Assembly (NCBI GenBank): GCA_036881885.1
Contig: JBAJNL010000006.1
Span: forward strand, 1 to 42,434
DNA length: 42,434 nt
Direction: 5' to 3'
DNA from: JBAJNL01 sp036881885
Lineage (GTDB): Bacteria > Pseudomonadota > Alphaproteobacteria > Holosporales > Hepatobacteraceae
This document shows, in pieces, positions 34,637 to 42,146 of the stretch; position 1 is the first letter of the stretch, and every line of letters begins with the position of its first letter. The notes below the pieces were generated by a model. That model was not told the origin of the DNA. It ran no database searches and saw nothing but the letters and a program-made list of their open reading frames with translations. Position numbers and translations under genes: made by a program.

Positions 34637-35470
34637 ATGGAAACTAACGCACCTTGCAACTTTTCTGCTTTCTTGGTCGCCGGTGCTTTCTTTTGGGTGG
34701 GTTCGTTTTTTTTAACGGCTCTTTTAATCGGCTGGCACCCTGTTGCGGCATCGCTTGACCACGCCAAGCATTGCCTTTTGTGCATTCAAAAAGAGGAAAA
34801 GCGCCTTCAAATCCCCAAAAATCTGTTGCGCGCCATTGCCGAGGTTGAAACGGGCCGCAAAATCAAAACAGGCAAAACGGGCCCTTGGCCCTGGAGCGTT
34901 AACGTTGGTGGCAAAAGCCACTTTTTTAAAACCAAAGATTTGGCCATCAAGTTTGTCCGCAAGCATTACCGCAAAAAGGCAGACGCGCTGATTGATGTGG
35001 GCTGCATGCAGATCAACTTAAAGCATCACCCCGACGCCTTTCGCACACTAGGCGAGGCATTTGATATTCAAAAAAACATTCGCTATGCCGCGCAGCTTTT
35101 GTCACACCTGGCGCTTGATAGAAACGGCAACAAAGATTGGAACCGCGCCATTGCGCATTACCATTCAAAGAATCCGAAAGTACATGTGCCTTATCAGCAA
35201 AAGGTGTGGCGCAAATGGGTGACACTTGAAAATAACCAACGGGCCAAGCCACGCACGCAAAAAGGCCTTCGAAAACCATTCAAAGGCTATCGCCTTCAGC
35301 TGCAGCCCGTTAGCTTGCCTACACAAAAGCAGGAAGCTTTTTCTGCAAACAGTCTGCAAGGCCGCAGAGCCATTCGACAAGCCTTGCTGGCACGCCATGC
35401 AAAGCTTAATGAAGATGGGGTTTACCAAACATTGCCGTTCGGCGCGCCTTACAAAAAGCTTACCCCTTAG
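34637..35470 (+). CDS. Membrane-anchored lytic transglycosylase-like protein
   Basis: A 277-residue protein with an N-terminal anchor or uncleaved signal (FSAFLVAGAFFWVGSFFLTA) and an SLT-type (goose-lysozyme-like) domain. The catalytic glutamate is likely in LLRAIAEVETGRKIK. It is followed by the WPWSVNVGGKSHFF segment typical of the alphaproteobacterial group, DVGCMQINLKHHPDAF, and NRAIAHYHSKNPK at the place of the usual A.YN.G. The last ~70 residues are basic and look disordered. It would cleave peptidoglycan for envelope remodelling or assembly of an envelope-spanning machine. The ATG at 34637 is preferred to a TTG at 34580. The 3' end overlaps convergent trmJ by 11 bases. Confidence 0.8.
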   Translation: METNAPCNFSAFLVAGAFFWVGSFFLTALLIGWHPVAASLDHAKHCLLCIQKEEKRLQIPKNLLRAIAEVETGRKIKTGKTGPWPWSVNVGGKSHFFKTKDLAIKFVRKHYRKKADALIDVGCMQINLKHHPDAFRTLGEAFDIQKNIRYAAQLLSHLALDRNGNKDWNRAIAHYHSKNPKVHVPYQQKVWRKWVTLENNQRAKPRTQKGLRKPFKGYRLQLQPVSLPTQKQEAFSANSLQGRRAIRQALLARHAKLNEDGVYQTLPFGAPYKKLTP

Positions 35471-36245
35471 GGCGTGGCTTATAGGTGCCCTTTAAAATTT
35501 TTTCAAAATGATGCACCACGCCCCTTAAGGTGCGCACCTCTTGATCGGTAAAGAGGGCCCGCGCAAAAATATTACGTATATTGCGCGCCATTTTAGGCTG
35601 CATTTCGGGCGGATGAAAAAAGCCGGCCTTGGCCAACACACTTTCAAAGTGATCCAAAAAACCGCCTAAGTCTTTTTGCGTCACCAGTTCTTGCCCCTCA
35701 AACATTTCAGCAACGGCGCCTGCCGGTGGCGCGGTATCTTGTTTTTGGGTGTGTTGCCAAGAACGATAGGTGTAAGCCACCAGCAAAACGGCCTGCGCCA
35801 AATTAAGCGAGCCATAAAGGGGGTTTAAATCAATGGTCAAAATACCATGCGCACGCGAGACATCATCCGAGTTAAGCCCTGTTCGCTCGGGCCCAAACAA
35901 AAATCCCATTTTGGGCTTTTGCGCTGCCTTTTGTCTTACACCCTCTAGAAAAGGCATCAGCGTTTCAAGGCTGTAAACGGGCTTTGTCATATCGCGCTCG
36001 CGCACGGTGGTGGCGATCAAAACGTCCACATCGGCTGCAGCCTCTTGAAGTGTTTGAAACGTTTGAACATCCGATGCCTTTTTGGCCGCACCCGCGGCCG
36101 CTTTAAGGCCTTTATCTGACGGCCAGCTTGTTTTGGGCGTGACCAGGCGCAAATCATCCATGCCACAATTCCAAAGGGCTCTGACAGCGGTTCCCACGTT
36201 TTCGGCCAGTTGCGGCTTCATCAAAATAAAAGCAGGTTGCCCCAT
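35460..36245 (-). CDS. trmJ: TrmJ-like tRNA 2'-O-methyltransferase (SPOUT family)
   Basis: A 261-residue SPOUT-class RNA methyltransferase of the TrmH/TrmJ group, which methylates the ribose at position 32 of tRNAs. Motif 1 is at the start (ILMKPQLAENVGTAVRALWN, GMDDLRLVTP). Motif 2 is PKMGFLFGPERTGLNSDDVS, and motif 3 is LNPLYGSLNLAQAVLLVAY, the SAM-binding trefoil knot. A helical C-terminal extension follows. The ATG at 36245 matches the family start; longer starts run into the 5S promoter region. Confidence 0.9.
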   Translation of the reverse strand: MGQPAFILMKPQLAENVGTAVRALWNCGMDDLRLVTPKTSWPSDKGLKAAAGAAKKASDVQTFQTLQEAAADVDVLIATTVRERDMTKPVYSLETLMPFLEGVRQKAAQKPKMGFLFGPERTGLNSDDVSRAHGILTIDLNPLYGSLNLAQAVLLVAYTYRSWQHTQKQDTAPPAGAVAEMFEGQELVTQKDLGGFLDHFESVLAKAGFFHPPEMQPKMARNIRNIFARALFTDQEVRTLRGVVHHFEKILKGTYKPRPKG

Positions 36246-36356
36246 AGAAAATCCGCACAATCCGTTTGCTTGTCGTTGCTTTAAGCCTAGCCTGCCTTGG
36301 CTGCGAAAGGCAACGCTTTGACATCCTAAAAAAGTGCAAAAATGTGCAAAGGGCGC

Positions 36357-36386
36357 TTGACAGCATACCGCCCCTAGCCTTAGGAT
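36357..36386 (+). promoter_or_regulatory. Candidate promoter of the solitary 5S rRNA gene
   Basis: A perfect TTGACA (36357-36362) and TAGGAT (36381-36386), 18 bases apart, precede the 5S gene by about 40 bases. The remaining leader would be trimmed during 5S maturation. The strength of the -35 fits a stable-RNA promoter. Confidence 0.6.
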
Positions 36387-36426
36387 AAAGACAGCTTTTG
36401 AAGAGATTTTCGAAGATCTTTTTATA

Positions 36427-36542
36427 GGCTGGTGATTGGAGCAAGGGGGGTACACGCGATCCCATCTCGAACTCGAACGTTAAGTCCCTTAGCGCCGATG
36501 GTACTGCGTCTTAAGGCGTGGAAGAGTAGGTCGTTGCCAGCC
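36427..36542 (+). rRNA. rrf: 5S ribosomal RNA, unlinked from 16S and 23S
   Basis: Characteristic 5S sequence of about 116 bases. The terminal stem pairs GGCTGGT with GCCAGCC, and the conserved inner blocks GATCCCATCTCGAACTCG, GCCGATGGTACTGCG and GAGAGTAGGTCG-like AAGAGTAGGTCGTTGCCAG are present. The 180 bases upstream up to trmJ hold no 23S 3' end, so the gene is solitary and carries its own promoter. Downstream (36543-36600) a weak short hairpin and A/T tracts are present, without a convincing intrinsic terminator. Confidence 0.95.
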
Positions 36543-36603
36543 TTTAAAAGGATCTTTGGTCCTTCAAAAAAACAACCCCTCCCCTTTTTTTGAACAAAAA
36601 ACT

Positions 36604-36644
36604 GTCATTGCGAGGAGAAACCTTAGTTTCGACGCGGCAATCCA
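36604..36644 (+). repeat. Hairpin repeat, copy A (GTCATTGCGA ... GCGGCAATCCA type)
   Basis: A 41-base imperfect palindrome starting GTCATTGCGA and ending GCGGCAATCCA. The outer ATTGC pairs with GCAAT, and an inner hairpin GAAAC-CTTA-GTTTC is present. It matches copy D (37701-37740, opposite strand) at all but the loop. No protein is encoded here. It probably belongs to a dispersed REP-like or small palindromic element family. Confidence 0.8.
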
Positions 36645-36687
36645 GTGTGCTTTGGCCGCCAAAAATGTTCTTTAGGTGCCTTGCATG

Positions 36688-36725
36688 TGGATCGCCGCAG
36701 GTGCCATTGGCACCTTCGCGATGAC
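36688..36725 (-). repeat. Hairpin repeat, copy B (GTCATCGCGA ... GCGGCGATCCA type)
   Basis: A 38-base copy in reverse orientation relative to copy A. Read on the minus strand it starts GTCATCGCGA and ends GCGGCGATCCA, with outer ATCGC/GCGAT pairing and an inner hairpin AGGTGCC-AAT-GGCACCT of seven pairs. It lies between 5S and the pseudogene. Confidence 0.78.
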
Positions 36726-36733
36726 GGGTTGCT

Positions 36734-37545
36734 TTAGCCGTTGTTGACCTCTTTAAAGAGCGTCTCTAAGGCGGGGGAAAGGGCGTTTCCGCCATACAAA
36801 AGGCGTGTGAGTTGTGACAAAAGGGTTAGTTTTTGCATACCTTCGGTGGTGCCGTCGACATAAGTCACATCAAGCTTCTTCAAAGATCTGATGGATACCA
36901 GGTGCTCCATTGCGTCATTACCCAAAGGATTGGTTGATACGTTAAGCACGTTAAGAGGTGGCGATGTGACCTGCTACAGCGTTTCACAAAGGTGCTTTGC
37001 GCTTTCAACTGTCAGGCGGTTGAAAGGCACCTTAAACGTTTTCAGCCTTGAAAGGGGAAGCGCTTTAAAGCCATCATCGCCAAGATTGCAGTTTCCCAAA
37101 GAAAGACTTTCAAGGCAGTGCAAGTTTGTTAATGCACCCGCCCCCTTAGGACCAAGGGCGTGCCCTGCTAAGTTGAGTTTGCGCAGCTGCGTTTTTTGTG
37201 CCAGCACCTGCATACACATTGCGTGTGCCTTCTTCCTCAAGCGATGCAAGGTTAAGGGTGTGAAGGCACATTGCGGCCAGTTCATCCAAAGACGTGATAG
37301 GAATGTGCGGGGCGCTAAGGTATAGATGGCTGGCCCGTTGGTTGACGGACAACCACTGTTGTTTGGGTAGCTTATTCAGCGTTAAGGCGTTGCTTTTTTG
37401 CGGCGCGCCGACTTTCGCGTGCCACCTCGGTAACCTGTGCGCTTGGATTTCATAGCGCGCGAGATGAAACCTGTTCATTCTCCGAATCGCTGTCTTGTGG
37501 CGCAAAGGCCAAAGGTATGTGTGCTAACAATAATAGGCAAATTAA
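36734..37545 (-). pseudogene. Remnant of a secreted leucine-rich-repeat protein
   Basis: On the minus strand three frames must be joined to recover one protein. A signal-peptide-like stretch LICLLLLAHIPLAFAPQDSD begins at 37545 with no usable start and runs to a stop at 37450. A second frame (to about 37220) carries LNKLPKQQWLSVNQRASHLY and LHTLNLASLEEEG. A third frame carries clear LRR units: LRKLNLAGHALGPKGAGALT, LESLSLGNCNLGDDGFKAL. It is broken by an in-frame TAG at 36974-36976 and resumes with LNVLNVSTNPLGNDAMEHLV and LKKLDVTYVDGTTEGM up to 36734. At least two frameshifts and one nonsense codon show decay. Intact relatives of this kind are often host-interaction proteins; that role is inference. 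Confidence 0.78.
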
Positions 37546-37630
37546 TTATTGTTGTGAACGCCTATCTGGCATTTCATTCTCATCACGAAAAGCCATTAAG
37601 CCGTCATCACGAACGAACAACGCCCCCCTC

Positions 37631-37666
37631 GTCATCGCGAAGGCGCGCAGCGCCTGTGGCGATCCA
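37631..37666 (+). repeat. Hairpin repeat, copy C
   Basis: A 36-base copy starting GTCATCGCGA and ending GTGGCGATCCA. The inner hairpin is AGGCGC-GCA-GCGCCT, and the outer arms pair ATCGC with GCGAT. It is identical to copy E, which lies 120 bases downstream. The DNA between 37546 and 37630 holds only degenerate half-copies (CATCACGAA twice). Confidence 0.8.
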
Positions 37667-37700
37667 CAAGCCGGGTACTTTAAGCAGCTAAGACACACGA

Positions 37701-37740
37701 TGGATTGCCGCGTCGAAACAAAGTTTCTCCTCGCAATGAC
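37701..37740 (-). repeat. Hairpin repeat, copy D
   Basis: A 40-base copy of the copy-A type in the opposite orientation. Read on the minus strand it begins GTCATTGCGA and ends GCGGCAATCCA, with the inner hairpin GAAAC-TTT-GTTTC. Relative to copy A the arms are unchanged and only the loop differs (TTT for CTTA). Confidence 0.8.
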
Positions 37741-37750
37741 AAGAAAGAAC

Positions 37751-37786
37751 GTCATCGCGAAGGCGCGCAGCGCCTGTGGCGATCCA
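37751..37786 (+). repeat. Hairpin repeat, copy E, abutting the trpS stop
   Basis: A 36-base copy identical to copy C. It ends at 37786, two bases from the trpS stop codon (37788-37790), so any trpS transcript folds this hairpin immediately after the coding sequence. It may serve as a 3' stabiliser or terminator, but no T-run follows in the trpS direction. Confidence 0.8.
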
Positions 37787-37787
37787 T

Positions 37788-38777
37788 TTAAAAGCCAATG
37801 GCGCGGCAGACTTTGCTCATTAAGGTTTTCGCCTCAAGGCGGGCGCGCTCTTCGCCCGCTTTAAGCTTTTGTTCGATCAAGGGAATATCTTGCATCAACG
37901 CCTTGTAACGCTGACGCATGGGGGCAACGGTGCGCGCCACCACGTCAAAAGTCGCCTCTTTCATCTGCGCCCAGCCAATACCGCTTGCATACCGCTTGCT
38001 TATGTCAGATTTTTCATCAGCCGTTGCAAACGCTGCAAACAGCTGAAACAGATTACAGGTTTTGGGGTCTTTGGGCTCTTCAGGGCGCTGCGATGTGGTT
38101 TTGATTTTAAAAATCAGCTTACGCAAGGTGGCATCGTCGGCAAATAAAGGAATCACATTGTGATAGCTTTTGCTCATCTTGCGGCCATCAAGCCCTGCAA
38201 GGGACGGTGCCTCTTTTTGAATGGCAGGCTGCGGCACCTGCAACACATCGCCATAGGTTTGGTTAAACTTAATGGCCAAATCGCGCGCAATTTCAACATG
38301 CTGCTTTTGATCAGGCCCAACGGGCACCTTTTGGGCCGAAAAAAGCACAATGTCGGCCGTCATTAAAATGGGATAGTTGTAAAGCCCCATAAACACATCG
38401 CGATCGATGTCGTCTTCATTTTTTTCAAGCCGCGGCTGCACAATGGCTTTATAGGCATGCGCCCGATTCATCAACCCCTTGGGCGCAAGGCACGATAAAA
38501 TCCAGAACAGCATAAACACCTCGGGGATTTGCGATTGCCGATAAAACACCACGCGGTCCACATCAAGCCCGGCCGCCATCCATGCCGCGGCCACCTCATA
38601 CGTCATTTGCTTAAGGGCCGCCCCTTCGGTGACCGAGGTTAACGCATGACCATCGGCCACAAACAAAAAGGCTTCGTTTGTCGTGTCAGACAAAAGTGAA
38701 AGGGCCGGCCGAATCGCACCCACATAGTTGCCAAGGTGCAACGCACCCGTTGGTTTAATGCCCGTTAAAAGACGCAT
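37788..38777 (-). CDS. trpS: Tryptophanyl-tRNA synthetase
   Basis: A 329-residue class I aminoacyl-tRNA synthetase that charges tRNA-Trp. The HIGH-type motif is in GALHLGNYVGAIRP and the KMSKS motif in LDGRKMSKSYHNVIPLF. Other family marks are LFVADGHALTS, YNYPILMTADIVLF and VPVGPDQKQHVEIARDLA. The ATG at 38777 matches the usual N terminus (RLLTGIKPTG); upstream codons in frame overlap the divergent prs-like gene. The length is normal for bacteria. Confidence 0.97.
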   Translation of the reverse strand: MRLLTGIKPTGALHLGNYVGAIRPALSLLSDTTNEAFLFVADGHALTSVTEGAALKQMTYEVAAAWMAAGLDVDRVVFYRQSQIPEVFMLFWILSCLAPKGLMNRAHAYKAIVQPRLEKNEDDIDRDVFMGLYNYPILMTADIVLFSAQKVPVGPDQKQHVEIARDLAIKFNQTYGDVLQVPQPAIQKEAPSLAGLDGRKMSKSYHNVIPLFADDATLRKLIFKIKTTSQRPEEPKDPKTCNLFQLFAAFATADEKSDISKRYASGIGWAQMKEATFDVVARTVAPMRQRYKALMQDIPLIEQKLKAGEERARLEAKTLMSKVCRAIGF

Positions 38778-38857
38778 AATCAAAAAGACATTTTGTTTTT
38801 TCTTTGACGATAAGCCATTCCCGCAAGGCTTAAAAGGGCGAAAAAGATAGCCCCATC

Positions 38858-38886
38858 TTTTGCTTTTGAAAAAAGCTTGATAAAAT
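38858..38886 (+). promoter_or_regulatory. Candidate promoter of the PRPP-synthetase-like gene
   Basis: TTTTGC (38858-38863) and TAAAAT (38881-38886), 17 bases apart, lie about 30 bases before the ATG at 38917. The -10 is strong and the -35 weak. It lies in the 139-base gap between divergent trpS and the prs-like gene. Confidence 0.35.
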
Positions 38887-38916
38887 AGCTTTTTCCTCAA
38901 GCATTCTCTTTGATCG

Positions 38917-39921
38917 ATGTCTTTTTTGTCGACGCCTCTTGCGCCAATCGCTTCTGACAAAACAACGCCCTCTTTTGCTTTTTTCGCAAACCCCAAGCAA
39001 ACGCCTTTGGCTGAAGGGGTGGCCCGCTTGCTTAACACAAAACTGAACCCCGTTGCCCACAAACGCTTTGCCGATGGCGAGCTCAAAGTCACTCTGCCCC
39101 CCAAAAAAGATGCCGCCACCGCCATTATCGTGCAACAGGTTACAACGCACACCCAGCTGATGACGCTTTTGCTAACACTGCAAGCGCTTAAACATCAGGG
39201 TTACCAAAACAGAATCGCCTGTGTGCCTTATTTGTTTTACACACGCCAAGATCAGGCAAGCGATCTTTCAGGACATCCCTTGTCTTTGGTGCTTCAGCTG
39301 CTGCAACAAGCTGGCGCCACACACCTTGTTTTGCTTGACGCCCATAACGAGGCGCTACCTGTGCCCCACGGGCTTCAGGCACACTATGCCACCACAACGG
39401 ATCTTTTTGCTAAAAGCATTCAAAAGCGCTTTGCGCACCTTGCCGATCTGTGTGTTGTGTCACCCGATGCAGGCAGCGCCACCCGCGCTGAACACTTGGC
39501 GGCAGCACTTAAGGTGCCCTTTGTGGTGTGTACCAAAAAGCGCACGGCTTGCAAAAAAGGCCCTCACCTGACCCTGCAGGCCAGCATTCCGGCAAAGCGG
39601 GTGCTTTTAGTGGATGACATCATTGACTCGGGCCACACACTGCAAGCCGCCGCCCAGCTGCTTAAAGCACGTGGCGTTCAAGAGGTGCACGCCTATGTGA
39701 CCCATGGCGTTTTATCAAACAAAACCTTTTGCACAGAAGCATCACGCAAGGCATTAGCCCTTGACACACTCACACTCACCAACACCTTGGCCCCAAATTT
39801 GCCCTCTTTTGCACTGTCTGCCTCGACCTTTTTGCGGCCCTTTTTAGATGCCACCGTTCCCCTGGCCGCGGCAATTAAAAAAAGTGCAACAACTCACAAC
39901 ACAAGAGCCACTGCCTCATAG
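38917..39921 (+). CDS. Divergent ribose-phosphate pyrophosphokinase (PRPP synthetase) homolog
   Basis: A 334-residue protein with the two-domain phosphoribosyltransferase architecture of PRPP synthetase, which makes PRPP from ribose 5-phosphate and ATP. Seen: HKRFADGELKVTLPP (usual RF.DGE), IACVPYLFYTRQDQ (usual PY..YARQDR), LVLLDAHNEALPVPHG (in place of DLHS.QIQGFF), VVSPDAGSATRAEHLA, CTKKRTACKKG (in place of DKRR), and the PRPP loop VLLVDDIIDSGHTL. The flexible-loop lysine and second arginine seem kept. The changes at the ATP and divalent-metal regions make activity uncertain; it might be a diverged catalytic enzyme or a PRPP-synthetase-associated regulator. Confidence 0.8.
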   Translation: MSFLSTPLAPIASDKTTPSFAFFANPKQTPLAEGVARLLNTKLNPVAHKRFADGELKVTLPPKKDAATAIIVQQVTTHTQLMTLLLTLQALKHQGYQNRIACVPYLFYTRQDQASDLSGHPLSLVLQLLQQAGATHLVLLDAHNEALPVPHGLQAHYATTTDLFAKSIQKRFAHLADLCVVSPDAGSATRAEHLAAALKVPFVVCTKKRTACKKGPHLTLQASIPAKRVLLVDDIIDSGHTLQAAAQLLKARGVQEVHAYVTHGVLSNKTFCTEASRKALALDTLTLTNTLAPNLPSFALSASTFLRPFLDATVPLAAAIKKSATTHNTRATAS

Positions 39922-39989
39922 ACAAAGTTGGCCTCAACTTTGCACCGTTTAAGAAAACACGTTTTTCAACTTTTTTTATTGAGGGTCTT

Positions 39990-40652
39990 ATGATGTTTTC
40001 TTACTCAAAGCGCCTGGCGCTTCTATTGACGGTCTGCGGCACGCTTTTAAATACCTCCCCACTTCTTGCCGCCAAGGATGACGCGACGACAAAAAGCTCA
40101 TGGCTCAAGCCATGGACATGGGGCAAAAAGAAAGATAACAAACCCAAAGAAACAACACAGGATTTACTAGATCAGCTGGACACAAGATTAAAAAGCTTTA
40201 ACAAGCTTATAAAAGAAAATAACGAGAAACTAACTGTGCTGCAAAATTTGAACTCAGTAGAAACAGACTTAAAAAAACAAGAAGCCCGCAACAAAAAGTC
40301 TACAAAAATAAAGATACGGCTAGAGGCTTTGTCAGATTGGAAGTTGATCCTTGAAGGCCATCAATCTCTCTTAGAAGCCTGCCAAAAAGAAGGTTCTGGC
40401 TTTTCAACAATAGCCGTGCCTCCAGAAAAAATAAATAAAATCAAAAAGCATCTTAAAGACTCAGCAGATTTTCTCAAGAAGGTTTACGGACGTAAAAGGC
40501 GCCTTACAAGTTGGGGACAAAAAAAACTTGGACGCAATCAAACCACCACAGAAAGGCCCTCTGAAGAAATGATGAAAGAGCTACCTTTCCATCCTGATAA
40601 TGAGTTGCCGCCCGAGCCTGACCCAACGGAAGGTAAGCAAAAGCGCGATTAA
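39990..40652 (+). CDS. Secreted coiled-coil protein of unknown function
   Basis: A 220-residue protein that I do not recognise. It begins with a signal peptide (LALLLTVCGTLLNTSPLLAA, cleavage likely near residue 28), then a tryptophan- and lysine-rich stretch (SSWLKPWTWGKKKDNKP). A helical, coiled-coil-like middle follows (LLDQLDTRLKSFNKLIKENN), and the C-terminal tail is acidic and proline-rich. A GAGGG ribosome site precedes the ATG pair. The gene is visibly more AT-rich, with many AAA and AAT codons, than its neighbours, which hints at recent acquisition or fast evolution. The stop is 12 bases from convergent radA. Periplasmic, exported or effector roles are all possible. Confidence 0.75.
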   Translation: MMFSYSKRLALLLTVCGTLLNTSPLLAAKDDATTKSSWLKPWTWGKKKDNKPKETTQDLLDQLDTRLKSFNKLIKENNEKLTVLQNLNSVETDLKKQEARNKKSTKIKIRLEALSDWKLILEGHQSLLEACQKEGSGFSTIAVPPEKINKIKKHLKDSADFLKKVYGRKRRLTSWGQKKLGRNQTTTERPSEEMMKELPFHPDNELPPEPDPTEGKQKRD

Positions 40653-40664
40653 ACAAAAAAGGAA

Positions 40665-42014
40665 CTACAAAGCCTCTAGCAGATGCACCAGGTCCTTAAC
40701 ATGTGTTAGGGGCCTAAGGGTCATCGCATCGCTTTGATTGCCTTTGATCAGGGCGGCTGGCAAAAGGGCCTCTTTAAAGCCCAGTTTTTCGGCCTCTTTT
40801 AAGCGCGCATCCGCACGCGAAACGGGGCGTATTTCGCCCGACAGACTCAGCTCGCCAAACATCACCGTGTTTAAGGGGAGCGGTTTTTTTAAAAGGCACG
40901 ACAAAATGGCCGCGGCCACCGCAACGTCGGTTGCAGGCTCGGTCAGTTTAAGGCCGCCCAGCACATTGAGATAAATGTCTTTCTGGCTCACGTTCATGCC
41001 GGCACGTGATTCTAAAATCGCCAGCACCATGGCCAAACGCCCAGCGTCCCACCCCACAACCGAGCGACGCGGTGCAGGTAAGTACGAAGGCGACGCCAAC
41101 GCTTGAATTTCGGCCAGCAAAGGACGGCTGCCCTCGACACCGGCAAAAACGGCCGAGCCCGCAACGCCGTTTAGGCGCTGACTTAAAAAAAGTTCCGAGG
41201 GGTTTTTGACCTCACGCAACCCCTTTTCGCTCATGTCAAACACACCAATTTCATCGGTGGGGCCAAAGCGGTTTTTTTGCGCCCTTAAAATACGAAACGG
41301 ATGCCCCTTTTCGCCCTCAAAATATAAAACCGTATCCACCATGTGCTCTAAAAGGCGCGGGCCCGCCAAGTGACCTTCTTTGGTCACATGACCCACAAAA
41401 AACATGGCAACGCCACTTTTTTTGGCCACACGAATCAGCTCGTTTGAAGCTGCGCGAATCTGCGAGACCGTGCCCGGTGGCGCGTCGGTATACTGCACGC
41501 TCATGGTTTGGATCGAGTCGATGATCACAAGCGAAAAATGCTCTTGCTCGATCGACTTAATAACATCGGCCACCGATGTGGTGGAGGCCAGCTTTAAGGG
41601 CGATGTGGCCATATCAAGACGGCGGCCTCTTAAGCGTATTTGGTCAATGCCCTCTTCGCCCGAAATATAGGCACAGGGGAACTTTTGCGCCAGCTGTGTT
41701 GTGATTTGCAAAAGCAAAGTTGATTTGCCAATACCAGGATCACCGCCCAGCAACACAACACTGCCAGGCACCACGCCGCCACCCAGCACGCGATCAAATT
41801 CGGGCATGTCAGAGGTCATGCGGGCAATGGGCTGTGTTTTGGCCTCTTTTAAAGAGGCAAAATGCAACGCACTTCCTCTTTTTTTAGACTTAACTTCGGT
41901 TTCTGTTTCTTCAACAAAACTGTTCCAGGTGCCACAGCTTTCACAGCACCCCATCCATTTAAGTGACACAAAGCCACATTTTTGACACACAAAATGAGGA
42001 GACAGGCGACCCAC
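40665..42014 (-). CDS. radA: DNA repair protein RadA (Sms)
   Basis: A 449-residue RadA, a RecA-like helicase that promotes branch migration in recombination. The N-terminal C4 zinc finger is CQKCGFVSLKWMGCCESCG. The ATPase has GGDPGIGKSTLLLQI as Walker A, and the RadA-specific KNRFG motif is in RAQKNRFGPTDEIG. The C-terminal Lon-like domain includes DIYLNVLGGLKLTEPATDVA and FGELSLSGEIRPVSRADARL. The start appears to be the GTG at 42014, because no upstream in-frame start lies between it and the promoter. No Shine-Dalgarno is apparent. Confidence 0.95.
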   Translation of the reverse strand: MGRLSPHFVCQKCGFVSLKWMGCCESCGTWNSFVEETETEVKSKKRGSALHFASLKEAKTQPIARMTSDMPEFDRVLGGGVVPGSVVLLGGDPGIGKSTLLLQITTQLAQKFPCAYISGEEGIDQIRLRGRRLDMATSPLKLASTTSVADVIKSIEQEHFSLVIIDSIQTMSVQYTDAPPGTVSQIRAASNELIRVAKKSGVAMFFVGHVTKEGHLAGPRLLEHMVDTVLYFEGEKGHPFRILRAQKNRFGPTDEIGVFDMSEKGLREVKNPSELFLSQRLNGVAGSAVFAGVEGSRPLLAEIQALASPSYLPAPRRSVVGWDAGRLAMVLAILESRAGMNVSQKDIYLNVLGGLKLTEPATDVAVAAAILSCLLKKPLPLNTVMFGELSLSGEIRPVSRADARLKEAEKLGFKEALLPAALIKGNQSDAMTLRPLTHVKDLVHLLEAL

Positions 42015-42047
42015 GAACCACGCACTTTTTTGATGACCAAGGCTTCT

Positions 42048-42076
42048 ATCCTACGCTTTTTTGGCGTTTTTTTCAA
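42048..42076 (-). promoter_or_regulatory. Candidate promoter of radA
   Basis: On the minus strand TTGAAA (42076-42071) and TAGGAT (42053-42048) are 17 bases apart, and the -10 ends 34 bases before the GTG start. The transcript leader would be very short. The 132-base gap to tpiA holds nothing else recognisable. Confidence 0.5.
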
Positions 42077-42146
42077 GATTTTTCTAACGCCTTGCCCCTT
42101 TGCACGCCGCAGAGGTTTGGATAGTCAGCAAATTATGTGGCACACG

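Noticed and set aside
37146..37505. A stand-alone intact gene of 119 codons in the degraded region
   Set aside because: Its C-terminal part loses the leucine-rich pattern exactly where another frame takes it up, so it is a piece of the broken LRR gene.
36604..37786. CRISPR array
   Set aside because: The repeats occur in both orientations, with irregular spacing and covarying hairpins, and no uniform spacers or cas genes are present.
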